Shown here: positions 1 through 10,032 of the stretch, piece by piece | How the letters are laid out: the number at the start of each line of letters is the position of its first letter | How positions within the stretch are numbered: the first letter of the stretch is position 1 | Source of the DNA: Posidonia oceanica | Lineage: Eukaryota; Streptophyta; Magnoliopsida; Alismatales; Posidoniaceae | NCBI GenBank assembly: GCA_037176725.1 | Contig: JAZBRS010000014.1 | Location: 72,212,501-72,276,500 of the forward strand | DNA length: 64,000 nucleotides | Reading direction: 5' to 3' | The notes under the pieces: model-generated | The model's database searches: none | Seen by the model: only the letters and a program-made list of their open reading frames with translations | What the model was told of the DNA's origin: nothing | Program-made: the position numbers and the translations under genes

Positions 1-332
1 TAGAGAAAGCAGAGTGGGTCGAAGACCACTGCATCCAGCTCAACCTGATTGATGAGCGCAGATTGCAATCAATGCACAACGCTCGCTGCTACCAGAAGCG
101 GATGGCTAGAGCATATTTGAGGAAAGTGCAGCCCAAAAGCTTCTAGGTAGGGGATCTCGTTTTGCGAGCCATTCACCTACCAGACGGTCGAGGCAAATTC
201 CGACCTAACTGGCGTGGCCCCTTTGTGGTGAAGCAGGCATTCTCTGGCGGTGCAGCAATTCTTGAGGACATGAACCAGGTTAGGCAGTCAGAGCCAGTCA
301 ACTCGTACTACCTCAGGAAGTACTATCAGTAG
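1..332 (+). pseudogene. Integrase C-terminal tail of Ty3/gypsy element L
   Basis: This is the last part of a retrotransposon polyprotein, entered mid-gene at the window edge. Frame 3 reads through residues such as EAEWVEDHCIQLNLIDE and a GPY/F-like segment (KFRPNWRGPFVVK), and ends at TAG 330-332 after YYLRKYYQ. This matches, residue for residue in many places, the end of the element A integrase on the opposite strand (24,591 onward). In Ty3/gypsy integrases this tail binds DNA after the catalytic core, which here lies outside the window. One in-frame TAG (144-146) shows the copy is dead. Downstream come a spacer, the DUF7745-like ORF, a repeat array, a PPT and the 3' LTR, in the same order as element A. 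Confidence 0.85.
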
Positions 333-1511
333 TTCGACCCCCGCATTTGTACATCCCCATGCATTTCATCAAGCATACCCCATTCAAAAAAAAAATGCAA
401 AAAATAATCATGCAATGCATTTGGCCCGATGATGAAATCGGAAGAGCTTGCCTGCTCTAGAAGGAGTCTACCCTACATCACCTGACACTACTTAGATGTC
501 TTAGCTAGTGAGGGAGCCACTACACAGTGAGAATAGACGAAATATCCAAACCCCTTAGTACTCGCACCTCTTGAGGGAGATAAAATGCTAGGGTGTGAGC
601 AAGAGCGTGAGCGAAAAATACATGTTTGAGCATGGGTATGAAGGAAAAAAAAAAGCAAATAGAAGGAGAAGATAGAAGTCGGCCCTAGAGATAGAGGCGT
701 GCAGCGTAACCTCGTCCCTCCAACTTACCTTGGAGAGGAGTCGAAGTTCGCGCCTAGCAAATCTACAAATCCCACATGGTCAAGCCACCCCTATCTAGCA
801 AGCAGCTCCCTAGCTTCCAACCAGTTGCCCATTACCTCCAAGTTAGGGATAGGGGAAACCTGCACGCCTATGAGGGAGCAAAAGAAACAAAAATGAAAAG
901 AGTAGGTGTAGGTCCTTGAGAGTTTGGCATGGAGCCTGTTCTCACCACACCACCACCCAAGCACCGCAATCACCCTTTCCAGAGTGCCACTAACAAGTTA
1001 GGAGTCCGAGTAGAGTCCAGTGAGTCAGGGACCACTCTCTTCCTCTGCAGCAGGTGCTAAGCACTCCATATGCTTCGGGCTACCACATATCAATCATAAA
1101 CCATGCATATATCTACCGTATATCAACCATAAATCATGCATATACCCACCGCATATCAATCATGAAGCATGCATACATCCGCAGCACCGATCATTCCTTT
1201 TCTTTTATAATCCCACTCTGCAAGGCTTGGCACTGAGACAATACTTTTATCAAGCACGCATCGATCTCCTCCGAGCTACGCTGGTCTAAAGCTCCGACCA
1301 GCCATTTCCTATGTAGGCAGAATCACCTTAGTTTAAATGTGCTTAGTCTCTGTGTTTTGAATGCTAGCTGTTGAATATTTTGAACTGCTTTACTAGCATT
1401 GAAATCTGCCTCTTTATCAGCCAATGGCTATGCCTGCATGATCTGATAAACCGCAACCTTGGCTACAGGTACCCGAAAGCTTTGCACTAGTTGCCTGCAC
1501 TCTCTACTACA
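333..1511 (+). other. Spacer between pol and DUF7745-like ORF, element L
   Basis: About 1.2 kb without a supported gene. The matching stretch in element A (23,110-24,590, minus) shares phrases such as the run around 500-620 (CTCTTGAGGGAGATAAAATG) and the A-rich stretch near 640-660, so this is inherited element sequence. It holds one short tandem repeat (1,082-1,180), listed separately. No promoter or splice signal could be called. Confidence 0.6.
1082..1180 (+). repeat. 33-bp tandem repeat, three copies
   Basis: Three direct copies start at 1,082, 1,115 and 1,148 (ACCACATATCAATCATAAAC and variants), each 33 bp. The length is a multiple of three, so one frame gives an 11-residue peptide repeat of the pattern PHINHKPCIYL. 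That frame is a short 89-codon ORF (1,020-1,289) with no recognised domain. I treat it as a spacer repeat, not a gene. Confidence 0.7.
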
Positions 1512-2714
1512 ATGGGTTTCTCTACTTTGGTAAGCCCAACGCATTGCTCCGAGACTCTTTGGGGTTGGGTTCGTGAGCTCACAGAGGTTGACCACGAAAG
1601 GCTGAGCCTGTGGGGCATCCCTCTCAGGCTTTTAAAAGCAGCTGATGTGGAGGTGAGCTGACATCTCCTTTACGTTGCAGCAAGATTTTGGAAGCCAGCC
1701 TACCACATCTTCCACTTCGACAGGACAAAGCTAACGCCTACGCTGGAGGAGGTGCGCCGGATCTGCGGCTTCTCCAAGCTCATGAGATCGATTGTATTCA
1801 CAGGGTGTACGGGTTATGTCGCTATCTTGAAGCAACTAACTAGCCTCTCCACAGAGAGCTGTGAGAAGAGACTAGTCAGCATTGACAGGCCAGTACCCAT
1901 GCTTCGTCTAAACTCCTTTGAGGAAGTCTCCAAGAAGTGCACTGCACACAGAGATGAGCTATGGCTTTGGGGATTTGTCACCCGCTTCTTAGGCAAGCTT
2001 ATTTTCACACATGGCCAAACGATGGTTGCAATCGAGGTTGCTGAGATTGCACTTGATGTGGTGACCCAGCAAATCGACCTGGCACCAGTCGTCCTAGCAG
2101 AGACCTATCGCGGGTAGGACTGCATCTCACACTGTTGCCGCCACTTTCATGGCTGCGGAGCTCTAGTACAGGTTTGGCTGGTCGGACATCTAGAGATAGA
2201 CATCTTACGCCCCCAGAAGCAAGCATTTGACACTTACTGCAGCAGCGGCCAAGCAAGGACCATCAAGAGCTTCCCAGAAGAATATGAGAAGCTGTCAAAG
2301 CTGATGGATGATGTAGTAACTTGGCGTATCATCCCATTCGCAGTTGAGCCATTCACTGTCTTCTTTGGCACCCACGACATGCAACTCGTGGTGTTGCCAG
2401 GATTCACTAGGGGTGTGGAATACCACCCTATCCGGGTTATGCGACAATTTAGCTTCCAGTAGGGTGCCTTTGTTGATAGCACCGTGCCCAGGCTCCTACA
2501 GATCTATCTGCTCAGTTCAACAGCTGCTACAATAGAGCTAACTGACTTGATGCAGCATGGAGTGCAGTCGACGGACATCGCAGCCACCAAGGGCTTAGGA
2601 TGTACACCTGAGTATGTCACCGAGGTGTAGGGACTCTAGCCCCTCACTGAGATCCCACCTGGTGCCCCTCTGTTCCCTGACTCTAGGAGATCAAAGAAGG
2701 CCCGAATCAACTAG
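1512..2714 (+). pseudogene. DUF7745-like ORF downstream of pol, element L
   Basis: One frame runs 401 codons from ATG 1,512 (MGFSTLVSPTHCSETL) to TAG 2,712-2,714 without a visible frame shift. It has nonsense codons near 1,659, 2,115, 2,460, 2,628 and 2,637. The start is supported by the element A copy, which begins MGFPTLTTPTHCSETL. Parts resemble plant DUF7745 proteins as I know that family: a segment like ARFWKPAYHIFHF followed by LTPTLEEV, a central IDLAPVVLAETYRG block, and a late WRIIPF ... GVEYHPIRVMRQF block. The function of that family is unknown to me. Position (sense strand, between integrase and 3' LTR) and presence in two elements indicate a retrotransposon accessory ORF. No database search was run, so the family name is by eye. 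Confidence 0.7.
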
Positions 2715-3209
2715 GGTGTTTGTACAGTTGCCTGGTTGTTTAGTCTTTTGAATCAGGCTATATCTTTTGGCCTGGCATAGGAGTGTAACCAGAGATTAAT
2801 CAATGTAAAGATGTTTCACGCCATCTGATTGTGTTGCATGCCTTGCCTTTTGCATATTGGTTCCTACCAAGATGCTGCAGGAGACGCATCAAGCACTTCA
2901 GAGAGCCAGGAGCAGCAGCCTGAACTCTCAGCCCAAGGGAGTTGCAGCAAAGCGCCCCCACCCCCCCTGCAATCAATATGCATGCTAGGATCTCAGTAGA
3001 CCCACACCGTCAAAGCAAGCCGCCGCAGCACTCTCGCCTGGATCATCCTCCAAGCTGGTACCCCTAACTACTCGTTTGGCAAACACGTCAGTTTTGTTTG
3101 CATTTTCTCGCTTTTTCGATGCCAAGGATGCTTTGGGTATCTCTTGGTATCATTCCTGATACCAGGAGCATCTTTTTTGCCACCCTGTGGTATCGCTCCC
3201 CTTTCCCTT
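2715..3209 (+). other. 3' untranslated region of element L with a GGTATC hairpin module
   Basis: Non-coding stretch after the DUF7745-like ORF. From about 3,050 it carries a module also found in A (21,370-21,520), C (39,420-39,600) and B (49,310-49,460): a phrase like GCTGGTACCCCTAACTACTC, then GGCAAACACGT, then inverted GGTATC/GATACC. Here the hairpin is TGGTATC (3,145-3,151), loop ATTCCT, GATACCA (3,158-3,164). It leads directly into the palindrome array. Confidence 0.65.
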
Positions 3210-4330
3210 TTCTTTTCTCTTTGCGCGACTCCATTTGGTGCACGGAGTTCTCTGCCTGTTTCCTCGTGCGAGGTCATTCCTGCTTGCTTCCTCGTGCGAG
3301 GACAAGCCTTTGCTTGGCACCATGCGGACGGAGCCCCTGTCTATTTCCTCGTGCGAGGATCAGCCTCGCTTGTTTCCTTGTGCGAGGACAAGCCCTAGCG
3401 CAGCTCTGTGCGGACGGAGTTCTTGCCTGTTCGTTCTTGCTCTATGAGGATCAGGCCTGCTTGTTCCCTCATGCCAGGATCAAGCCCGCTCGTTCCTTGA
3501 CCAAGGACAAGCCTATGCGTGCCCCGCTTGCTTCCTCGTGCGAGGACAAGCCTCCCTATGACTTCATTCCGTGTGGACGAAGTCCCTCGCTTGCTTTCTC
3601 GTAAGAGGTCAAGCCTGCCTGCTTCCTCGTGCGAGGACAAGCCCCCCTGCGACTTTGCTTTGTGTGGACGAAGTCCCCTGCTTGCTTCCTCGTGCGAGGT
3701 CAGGTTCGCTTCCTTCCTTGTGCGAGGACAAGCCCCCCTGCGACTTCGCTTCGTGCGGACGAAGTCCCTCCTGTTTCCTCGTGCGAGGATCAGGCCCGCT
3801 TGTTTCCCCGGTTGGGGACAAGTGCCCTTCGGTGACTCCATTTGGTGTGAATGAAGTCCCTTGTCTGTTTCCTCGTGCGAGGATTAGCCCCACTTGTTTC
3901 CTTGTGCGAGGACAAGCCCCCCTTTGGCAACTCCGTTTCGTGCACGGAGTCCCCTGCCTGTTTCCTCGTGCGAGGATCTGGCTTGCTTGTTTCCTCATGT
4001 GTGAGGATGAGCCCCCCGGATTCCGTCTACACGGAATCCCCTGCTTGCTTCGTCATGCGAGGAGAAGTCCTTTTCGGCTCCGTCCACACGGAGACCGTGC
4101 TTGCTTCCTCGTGCGAGGACAAGCCTCCTTTGGTGACTCCGTTTGGTGCACGGAGTCCCTTGCCTATTTCCTCGTGCGAGGTCTGGCCCGTTTGCTTCCT
4201 CGTGCGAGGACAAGCTCTTCCCCGACTCTGTTTGGTGCACAGAGTCCTTCCCTGTTTCCTCGTGTGAGGATCAACCCTTGTGTGGCTTCACTCCGTGCGG
4301 ACAAAGCCCCGTTTGCCCTCCTTTTTCTTG
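3210..4330 (+). repeat. Array of two alternating classes of short palindromes
   Basis: Roughly 1.1 kb built from short inverted repeats. Class 1 is TCCTCGTGCGAGGA (for example 3,533-3,546), usually inside CTTGCTTCCTCGTGCGAGG. Class 2 is a GACTCCGT ... ACGGAGTC stem (4,135-4,157) that recurs between class 1 copies. Several copies differ by changes that keep both arms paired: TCCTTG/CAAGGA (3,494-3,507), TCCTCA/TGAGGA (3,992-4,007), TCCCC/GGGGA (3,805-3,818), GACTCTGT/ACAGAGTC (4,224-4,246), GGATTCCGT/ACGGAATCC (4,018-4,039), GACTTCG/CGAAGTC (3,742-3,766). Long open frames across it are by-products of stop-poor GC-rich repeats. Element A has a 61-bp array in the same place. Confidence 0.85.
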
Positions 4331-4599
4331 CTTTCTTGCTTGCATTCCGGTTTGGCAGGAAGAGTTGCCTCTCTTCCCTTGCATGTACATGGAATCCTAC
4401 CCCTTTTGCGTGGCTCTGGCTGCTTGCTAGCTTCCTCGAGCGAGGACAAGCTATTTTATCTGGCCCTTTTTCTTCGGACCGGCAGCCCTAACTGCTCATG
4501 CGACAAGCACGTCCACCTTTTCATGCAAGTCTGGACTAACTGCCAGCCTGCCTCTTTGCATCTGCATCGCATCAACATATGCATCTGCATTGTTGCATT

Positions 4600-4746
4600 G
4601 CGGCAATGAGTCATGATTTCCGGTGCATCCACCAGATAAGTGACTCACACCAATAGCAATCTGGGTCTCTTCGGCGTCAGGAGGGGTGTCTTGTCAATCC
4701 TGAGCAGCGGTCTCGCTACGCTTGACCTCGCTCAGGGAGGGGCATC
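4600..4746 (+). promoter_or_regulatory. Pre-PPT structured block and polypurine tract, element L
   Basis: The last ~145 bases before the 3' LTR. The polypurine tract AGGGAGGGG is at 4,734-4,742, followed by CATC and the LTR start TGTAGATACCCC; in LTR retrotransposons the PPT primes plus-strand DNA. Just upstream, CCTGAGC (4,699-4,705) pairs with GCTCAGG (4,730-4,736), so a stem abuts the PPT. The whole block, with phrases GTCATGATTTCCGGTGCATC and GGTGTCTTGTCAA, recurs next to the PPT in A, B and C. Confidence 0.8.
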
Positions 4747-4789
4747 TGTAGATACCCCTTTCTGACATGCTGAATTGGTGGTATTCTCT

Positions 4790-4955
4790 AAAACCCTAAA
4801 ACCCTAGGTTAAACCCTAGGTTAGCACTTCCTAAACCCTAGGTTAAACCCTAGGTTAGTACTTCCAAACCCTAGGTTAAACCCTAGGTTAGCACTTCCTA
4901 AACCCTAGGTTAAACCCTAGGTTAGCACTTTCTAAACCCTGACCTAAACCCTAGG
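4790..4955 (+). repeat. Telomere-like AAACCCTA tandem repeat in the LTR
   Basis: A ~34-bp unit (TAAACCCTAGGTTAAACCC followed by TAGGTTAGCACTTCC) is repeated about four times, each carrying two AAACCCTA motifs. AAACCCT is the plant telomere repeat. Here it is an interstitial motif in the U3 part of the LTR, also seen degenerate in the related solo LTR (15,600-15,740, minus). Confidence 0.8.
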
Positions 4956-6439
4956 TCACACCCATGCAAGCACAAGCGCAAGCCCAAACCTTCCTTCTTT
5001 TCCTCTTCTCTATTCTTCTTTTTTTTCCTCCTTTTTCTTCTCCTTCTCCTTTCCTTTTTCTTTCTTTTCCTTTCCTTTCTTTTCCCCACCAGGCCCAGCC
5101 CACTCACCCTTTTTTCTTTTTCTTCCTCTTTCTCCTCTCCCCTTCCTCTCTCCCTTCCTCTCTTTCTTTCTTTCTTTCTTTCTTTTTTTCTTTTCTTCTT
5201 TCTTCCTCCACAGGCCCGGCCCATTACTTCTCCTCCTTTTTTTCTTTTTTTCTTATTTCTTTCCCCGGCCCACCTGCTTCTTCCTTTTCTTTCCTTCTTC
5301 AATTTTTACTCTCCAGGCAAGCATCTTCTTCTTCCTTCTTCTTCCTACTTATTCTTCCTCCCCCACCACCACTTACTTCCCACTCATCCTCACTAACTTC
5401 CCACTCAAATCCTCCCCACATTTCGCGCTCCCTCAGCCTCTCACCACCGCCTCCGACCTTCCACTAACACCCACTTACAGCCGGTATCCACTTGGCCTCC
5501 AACTTGTGCCAATACACCCCCAGCCAGCACTCCATTGCAGAACATCTCACTCACTCACACGCACAACCCGGAATCCCCTAGCAGCAGCGCAATCCCCCCA
5601 GAGAGAACCCATTTTCCCAGCAGCCTTCACTCACAGCATCCACGAAATTCACCACCCACGGCCCCTCACACACCAACCTGACATCCGCTCCACCTTCCTC
5701 AGCCCTCCACGATCCCAGAGAGAGAGCCCTGAGCTCGAGAGAGAGACACAGTACAGAAGAGAGCAAAAATCCACACTGTGCACCCAAAATCCGTTCTCCA
5801 GATTCTGAACAGCAAATCAGCTTTTGATTGGCTCCGCAGCTTCCTCGCGACACCAGCAACTCACGCCGCGAGCCTTCCGCTCACCACAGCACTGCCACGA
5901 CCTCCACCTGCACTGCCGCACCCACTAGAGACCGGCAGCCTTCCTCAGCCTTCCGCGCAGGTAACAGACCTCACCTCTGAGCTCCTTTTAGCTTCGTCGT
6001 GCTTCCTAGCTAGTTAGATGCATGCTTAGAGCTTCAGCGCCCGATTCAAGCTCCGCCGCTACAGTCGTCTTCTCTGGTGACACTCCGCAGCTCCGCCGCG
6101 CTCCTGGCCAGCTCCAACCTTCCGGATCGCTCCCCAAGCATCACCGGACCTCCAACAACTCGGTCCCGCTCTGCCCTTGCGCTGCCGTTGCCCCTAGCAC
6201 CTGCACCATCTCTGGCCTCCTCTGCAGCAAACTGCCGACGTCGATAGCATGCTACGACCACCGTTTCACGACGCTGAACCCACTAGAGCACTCGGACGCA
6301 TCGCCTCCAGCTCCCGATCGCCTCAACACCGTCGCTCGCCCGCCGGGCCGCCGCCGCAGCAGCTTCCTTCTCTAGTGCGGTCGGCTGAGCTCGATATGGC
6401 ACTGTGGTACTATAGCACCTTAAATTAAATGTTTTAATT

Positions 6440-7130
6440 TAAAGTTCGGTACTGCATTGCAATCAGGCCCTTATGTTTATTTATATTTGCATTTCAGTCC
6501 AGCTTTCAATTGAAGTTATTTAATTTCTGCTTTTAACTTTACTGCATTGCAATCAGGTCCACATGTTTGTTTATTTTTGCATTTCAGTCCAGCCTCAATT
6601 GATAAGTCATTTAATTTGCATTTGTAACTATATTGCATTGCATTAAATATCTACATGTTTTAATAATTGCATTTAGGTCCAGTCACATGTTATCTATGAT
6701 TTAAATGTGATTTTTAACCTTATTGCATTGTAATAAAGCCCTTTGGATTTTAATTTTTACATTTAGGTCCTGTTTAATTTCAACCGTGATTTAAATGTGA
6801 ATTTTAAACTTTATTACATTGCAATAAAGTCCTGCAAGTTCCAATTATTACGTTTTGGTCCTGTTTACTTTAAACTGTGATTTAAATATGCAATTTCAAA
6901 TATTATTACATTGTAATAATGTCCAGCAAGTTTGCATTATTGCATTTAGGTACAGTTTGCTTCCAACTACCATTTAAATGCAATTTTAAACTTTATTACA
7001 TTGCAATAAAGCCTTGTGACTTGTGTTTATTACATTTAAGTCCATTTTGCATGCATGCATCATTTAATTTGCAATTTTAATCATATTGCATTGCTTTAAA
7101 TGCCCAACAGTTTTACAAATTGCATTTCAA
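6440..7130 (+). repeat. ~91-bp degenerate AT-rich tandem repeat inside LTR L
   Basis: Phrases like CTTTATTACATTGCAATAAAG recur at about 6,535, 6,627, 6,717, 6,809, 6,898, 6,990 and 7,081, a spacing of 83-92 bp. Each is followed by a phrase like TTGCATTTAGGTCCAGTTT. The matching part of the solo L LTR (about 12,170-13,130, minus) shows the same pattern. No gene is supported. Confidence 0.7.
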
Positions 7131-8542
7131 TCCATGTTTTTAAACTGTTGCCTATTTGCATGCCTGTTTAGCTTTGCATTTTAAACCTTGCTTGTTTTCA
7201 AAATTACATGTAGGTCCTTATGCCTAGTTTCTTCAGGCCAGCATTCTGCTTTGTATTTTAAATTCAACAATTAGGTCTAATTGCATGTTAGTCCTGAAAC
7301 CTACTGCTGTCTGCATACCTGTTTCTCATGCATTGCACTTAGGTCCAGCATGTTTTCAAAACTGCATGTAGGTCCATTTCTTGCATTATTGCAAGCACAT
7401 CTTTTATTTATTGCTGGATTCTGCCATTGCTTGCCTATTGCGTTGCTGCATTACTTCTTAGCATGCATTTATCCTATTGCATTGCATTTTACCATGACAT
7501 TGCATTTAGGCCCCTGCATTTATTTTAATTGCACTTAGGTCTCTGCATTTGCATTCTTGCCTGCATTGCATCCTCATGTCATTGCATGTAGCACCGTTGC
7601 ATACTTTTGAGCATTATTAGCCTCATTGCACATAGGACACCCTGCATTGCACACATATTGGGGTAATTTGCACTTAGACCACCTTTTCTGGCCCTTGAGC
7701 CATCTGACTTGATCCCTGAATAACTTTTCATCGGACCGTTGGATCTTCATGATCTAACTATCCAGGTCTTCCTGGTTGAGTGATCTTTCATCTAACCAAA
7801 GTTATTTCGGATCAAGCCTCCGATCTTCAAGATAAGCCCGCCTGAATCACTGCATATCACTCATTGCCTTATCATTTGCATTGCATGCATCGTTTTCGTG
7901 ATCTGTTTTCTCGTGCATGTAGATTAGGCTTTGTCGTCCCTACTTTGCTTCCTTTGCATACTGCACACTTGCATTGCATAGTTTTCTGCCCCTGCTGCAT
8001 GTCGCTTGCATTGCATGGTTTTCCATCGCTGTTTTGTTTTACCGCCTGCATTTGCATTTAGGGCGATGATGCTTACTACTTAGGAGTTTTCATGAACCAG
8101 GGCTTGCCCATTCGGAACACTAGCAGCGCTGCTAAGCACTTAGAATGCACGTTTAATTCCCTGCACGCATCTTAGCACTTAGAGCATACATTTGAGCATG
8201 TAATTAGGCATTCATGGCATTTAGTTATTCAAAGCATGCATCTTCCTGCATATGCGAGCGAGAATAGCCTAAGAAAGACCGATTCTTGGACATATCAGGG
8301 GTGCCTAACACCTTCCCTGTGCGTAATAGGAGTCCTTGCCCTTTCTCTTGGCCCGCAATGACCATTACGCCCTCATCCTAGGCACGAGTCATAGCATTGC
8401 ATAGTATCGCATCCCTTTACATCCTTTTTGCATGGTTTTGCATGTCTTTCATGCATTTCTCTGGTTTTCCTTGTCTCCTGACTTAATAGACATGGTAGCG
8501 ACTCTGATTTGTCTTATCTTTTCTTTTTTCTCTTTTGCCAGC

Positions 8543-9911
8543 TGTAGATATCCTTTTTCGCATTTTTGAGTGTTCTTTTAGGGATAGAAACCTTGAGGCG
8601 TCCCAAATCACATGTCTAAGTTTTGTTAACACATTTCCCAAGTTTTCCATGATTTATTCAAAGCATCGCTTGATCCTACTTGACTTAGGTTGTTGGCTGT
8701 GGCAGAGCTGACGCACTCAGACTCACAACAAGTCCAAGTACCTTGAGTATCCCTTTATTTCTACTTAGATTAGTGATAGATTTGAGTTAGAGAAGATGTT
8801 TTCATGATTTCATGGACTATCTGAAGTTTCCCGGCCTTTTATCTTGTTTTCTCTAGGCAAAACCTAAAAGTTAGAGCTGAAATGATCTGAGCTTGCTAGT
8901 TGCCAGCTGGGGAGGCGACTAAGTTAGGTGCCACTCTAGGCGGCGACTAAGTTAGGCACCACTCTAAGTGGCAACTAACTGTCATGGGCTCCATTAACCA
9001 AATCAAATGGTTAATTTTGGCGGTTGTTTCCCACAATCCCCTCGATAGCTAGACGCAAACTTAACTGGCGACTAACGGTCGTTGAACTGCAACAGTTATT
9101 CCCCACGATCCCCTCAACTACCAGGCACCAACAAAGCCGGCGACTAACACTAGATGCCAACATAAACGGCGACTATCGATCGTGGCCTCTATCAACCGAA
9201 TTTCTACGGTTTTCCCCACGTTTGCTTGGACGGTTGCTGGTCTTAGTCGCCCACTCATGAGGCGACTGACCAAAACTGCCACTTTTCTTCAAGAAACTTC
9301 TATGTGTCAACCACCCACTCCCCTGGAGTCTATAAATAGACCCCGTGAGTCAGTGTTTGAACCTCCGGCCAATTGTGAGAAAAACACTCCCTGTTAGTTC
9401 AAGAGAGAAATCCTAGCTTCCACACTCCCAACTTTGATCCCAGAGATCTTGAGCATAGCCGGAGCTCCAACTGTGCCTCCACTTCCTTACTCCACTGCAT
9501 ACAGCACGAGGGTGAATGGAGTATCTTCCTCCAATCTTTTTTATTACATTTCATTATTGCATTCCTTAACAAAGGACCCATAGCATATGCATGTGGGGAA
9601 CAACCCCCCGTTAGTATTAGATTTATTTATTTCTATTATTCTCTATTCTTCTTTGTTATCATTTACTACACACCAACTTATCTAGATCTCTTGTTTTGTT
9701 TATTTGTTTTGAAGGAAAGGAAATGCTCACGTAACACGAGGAAGCCACTAGACGACATCCTACCGTCGATTTAGTGAGCTAAGTACCCACATCATCTACA
9801 TCTCCCCAGGTGCCTTGTCCACCCATTGATAAGTGGCAATCACAATAAAGTTAACGACGTCATGGAAGCGTTGTTCTCTTCATCCCAAGCACCCCCAAAT
9901 CCACATCCACA
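8543..9911 (+). mobile_element. Solo LTR of family D inside LTR L
   Basis: A 1,369-bp insertion starting TGTAGATATCC and ending ATCCACATCCACA, flanked by identical CCAGC (8,538-8,542 and 9,912-9,916). The solo L LTR lacks this insert at the matching place (the CTCTGATTTGT ... GCATTTCCGAGT region), which confirms it. Start, end and length match the LTR at 59,517-60,874 (1,358 bp), including an internal AAGTGGCAATCACA phrase near the 3' end that parallels GAGTGGCGATCACA there. A TATA box lies at 9,331. It also holds GGCGACTAAGTTAGG direct repeats near 8,910-8,975. No internal coding sequence is present, as expected after LTR-LTR recombination. Confidence 0.9.
9331..9338 (+). promoter_or_regulatory. 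TATA box of family D solo LTR
   Basis: TATAAATA in the context GGAGTCTATAAATAGACCCC. It corresponds to TATAAAA at 60,104-60,110 in the other D LTR, so it is the likely RNA polymerase II core promoter and sets the plus orientation. Confidence 0.65.
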
Positions 9912-10032
9912 CCAGCATTTCCGAGTAGAGTTTCCTTCCTCGGATCCAGCTGCATATAGTGAACCTATTTCCGATCGGTGCACGCGAGCTTTGGCGTCGT
10001 GCATGGACGATCCGAATTTCAGGATTACTACA

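Larger units (their letters stand above)
4747..10032 (+). mobile_element. 3' LTR of element L (interrupted)
   Basis: Starts TGTAGATACCCC right after the PPT and ends ... CAGGATTACTACA. The end is fixed by the solo LTR 10,750-15,800, which ends with the same bases on the minus strand. Inside are telomere-like repeats (4,790-4,955), a long pyrimidine run (about 4,990-5,400), a GC-rich part (5,800-6,400), an AT-rich ~91-bp degenerate repeat (6,440-7,130) and, near the 3' side, a block (8,270-8,400) shared with the other families (TGCCTAACACCTTCCC ... GGAGTCCTTGCCC). A family D solo LTR interrupts it at 8,543. Without that insert and its TSD it is about 3.9 kb, against 5.05 kb for the solo copy. 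The 5' LTR lies outside the window, so its own TSD cannot be tested; the right flank is ACAGG. Confidence 0.85.

Noticed and set aside
1512..2714. Host gene encoding a DUF7745 protein
   Set aside because: It is inside an element, has in-frame stops, and recurs in the same place in element A.
3098..4491. Overlapping ORFs up to 306 codons (Arg/Pro/Leu/Cys-rich) on both strands
   Set aside because: They lie in the palindrome array; all frames are open because the GC-rich repeat lacks stops. No domain and no start context.
4790..4955. True telomere or chromosome end
   Set aside because: Motifs are degenerate, few, inside a 34-bp unit and inside an LTR.
4922..5467. ORFs of Lys/Glu/Arg- or Phe/Ser/Pro-rich residues
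   Set aside because: Pyrimidine/purine microsatellite in an LTR.
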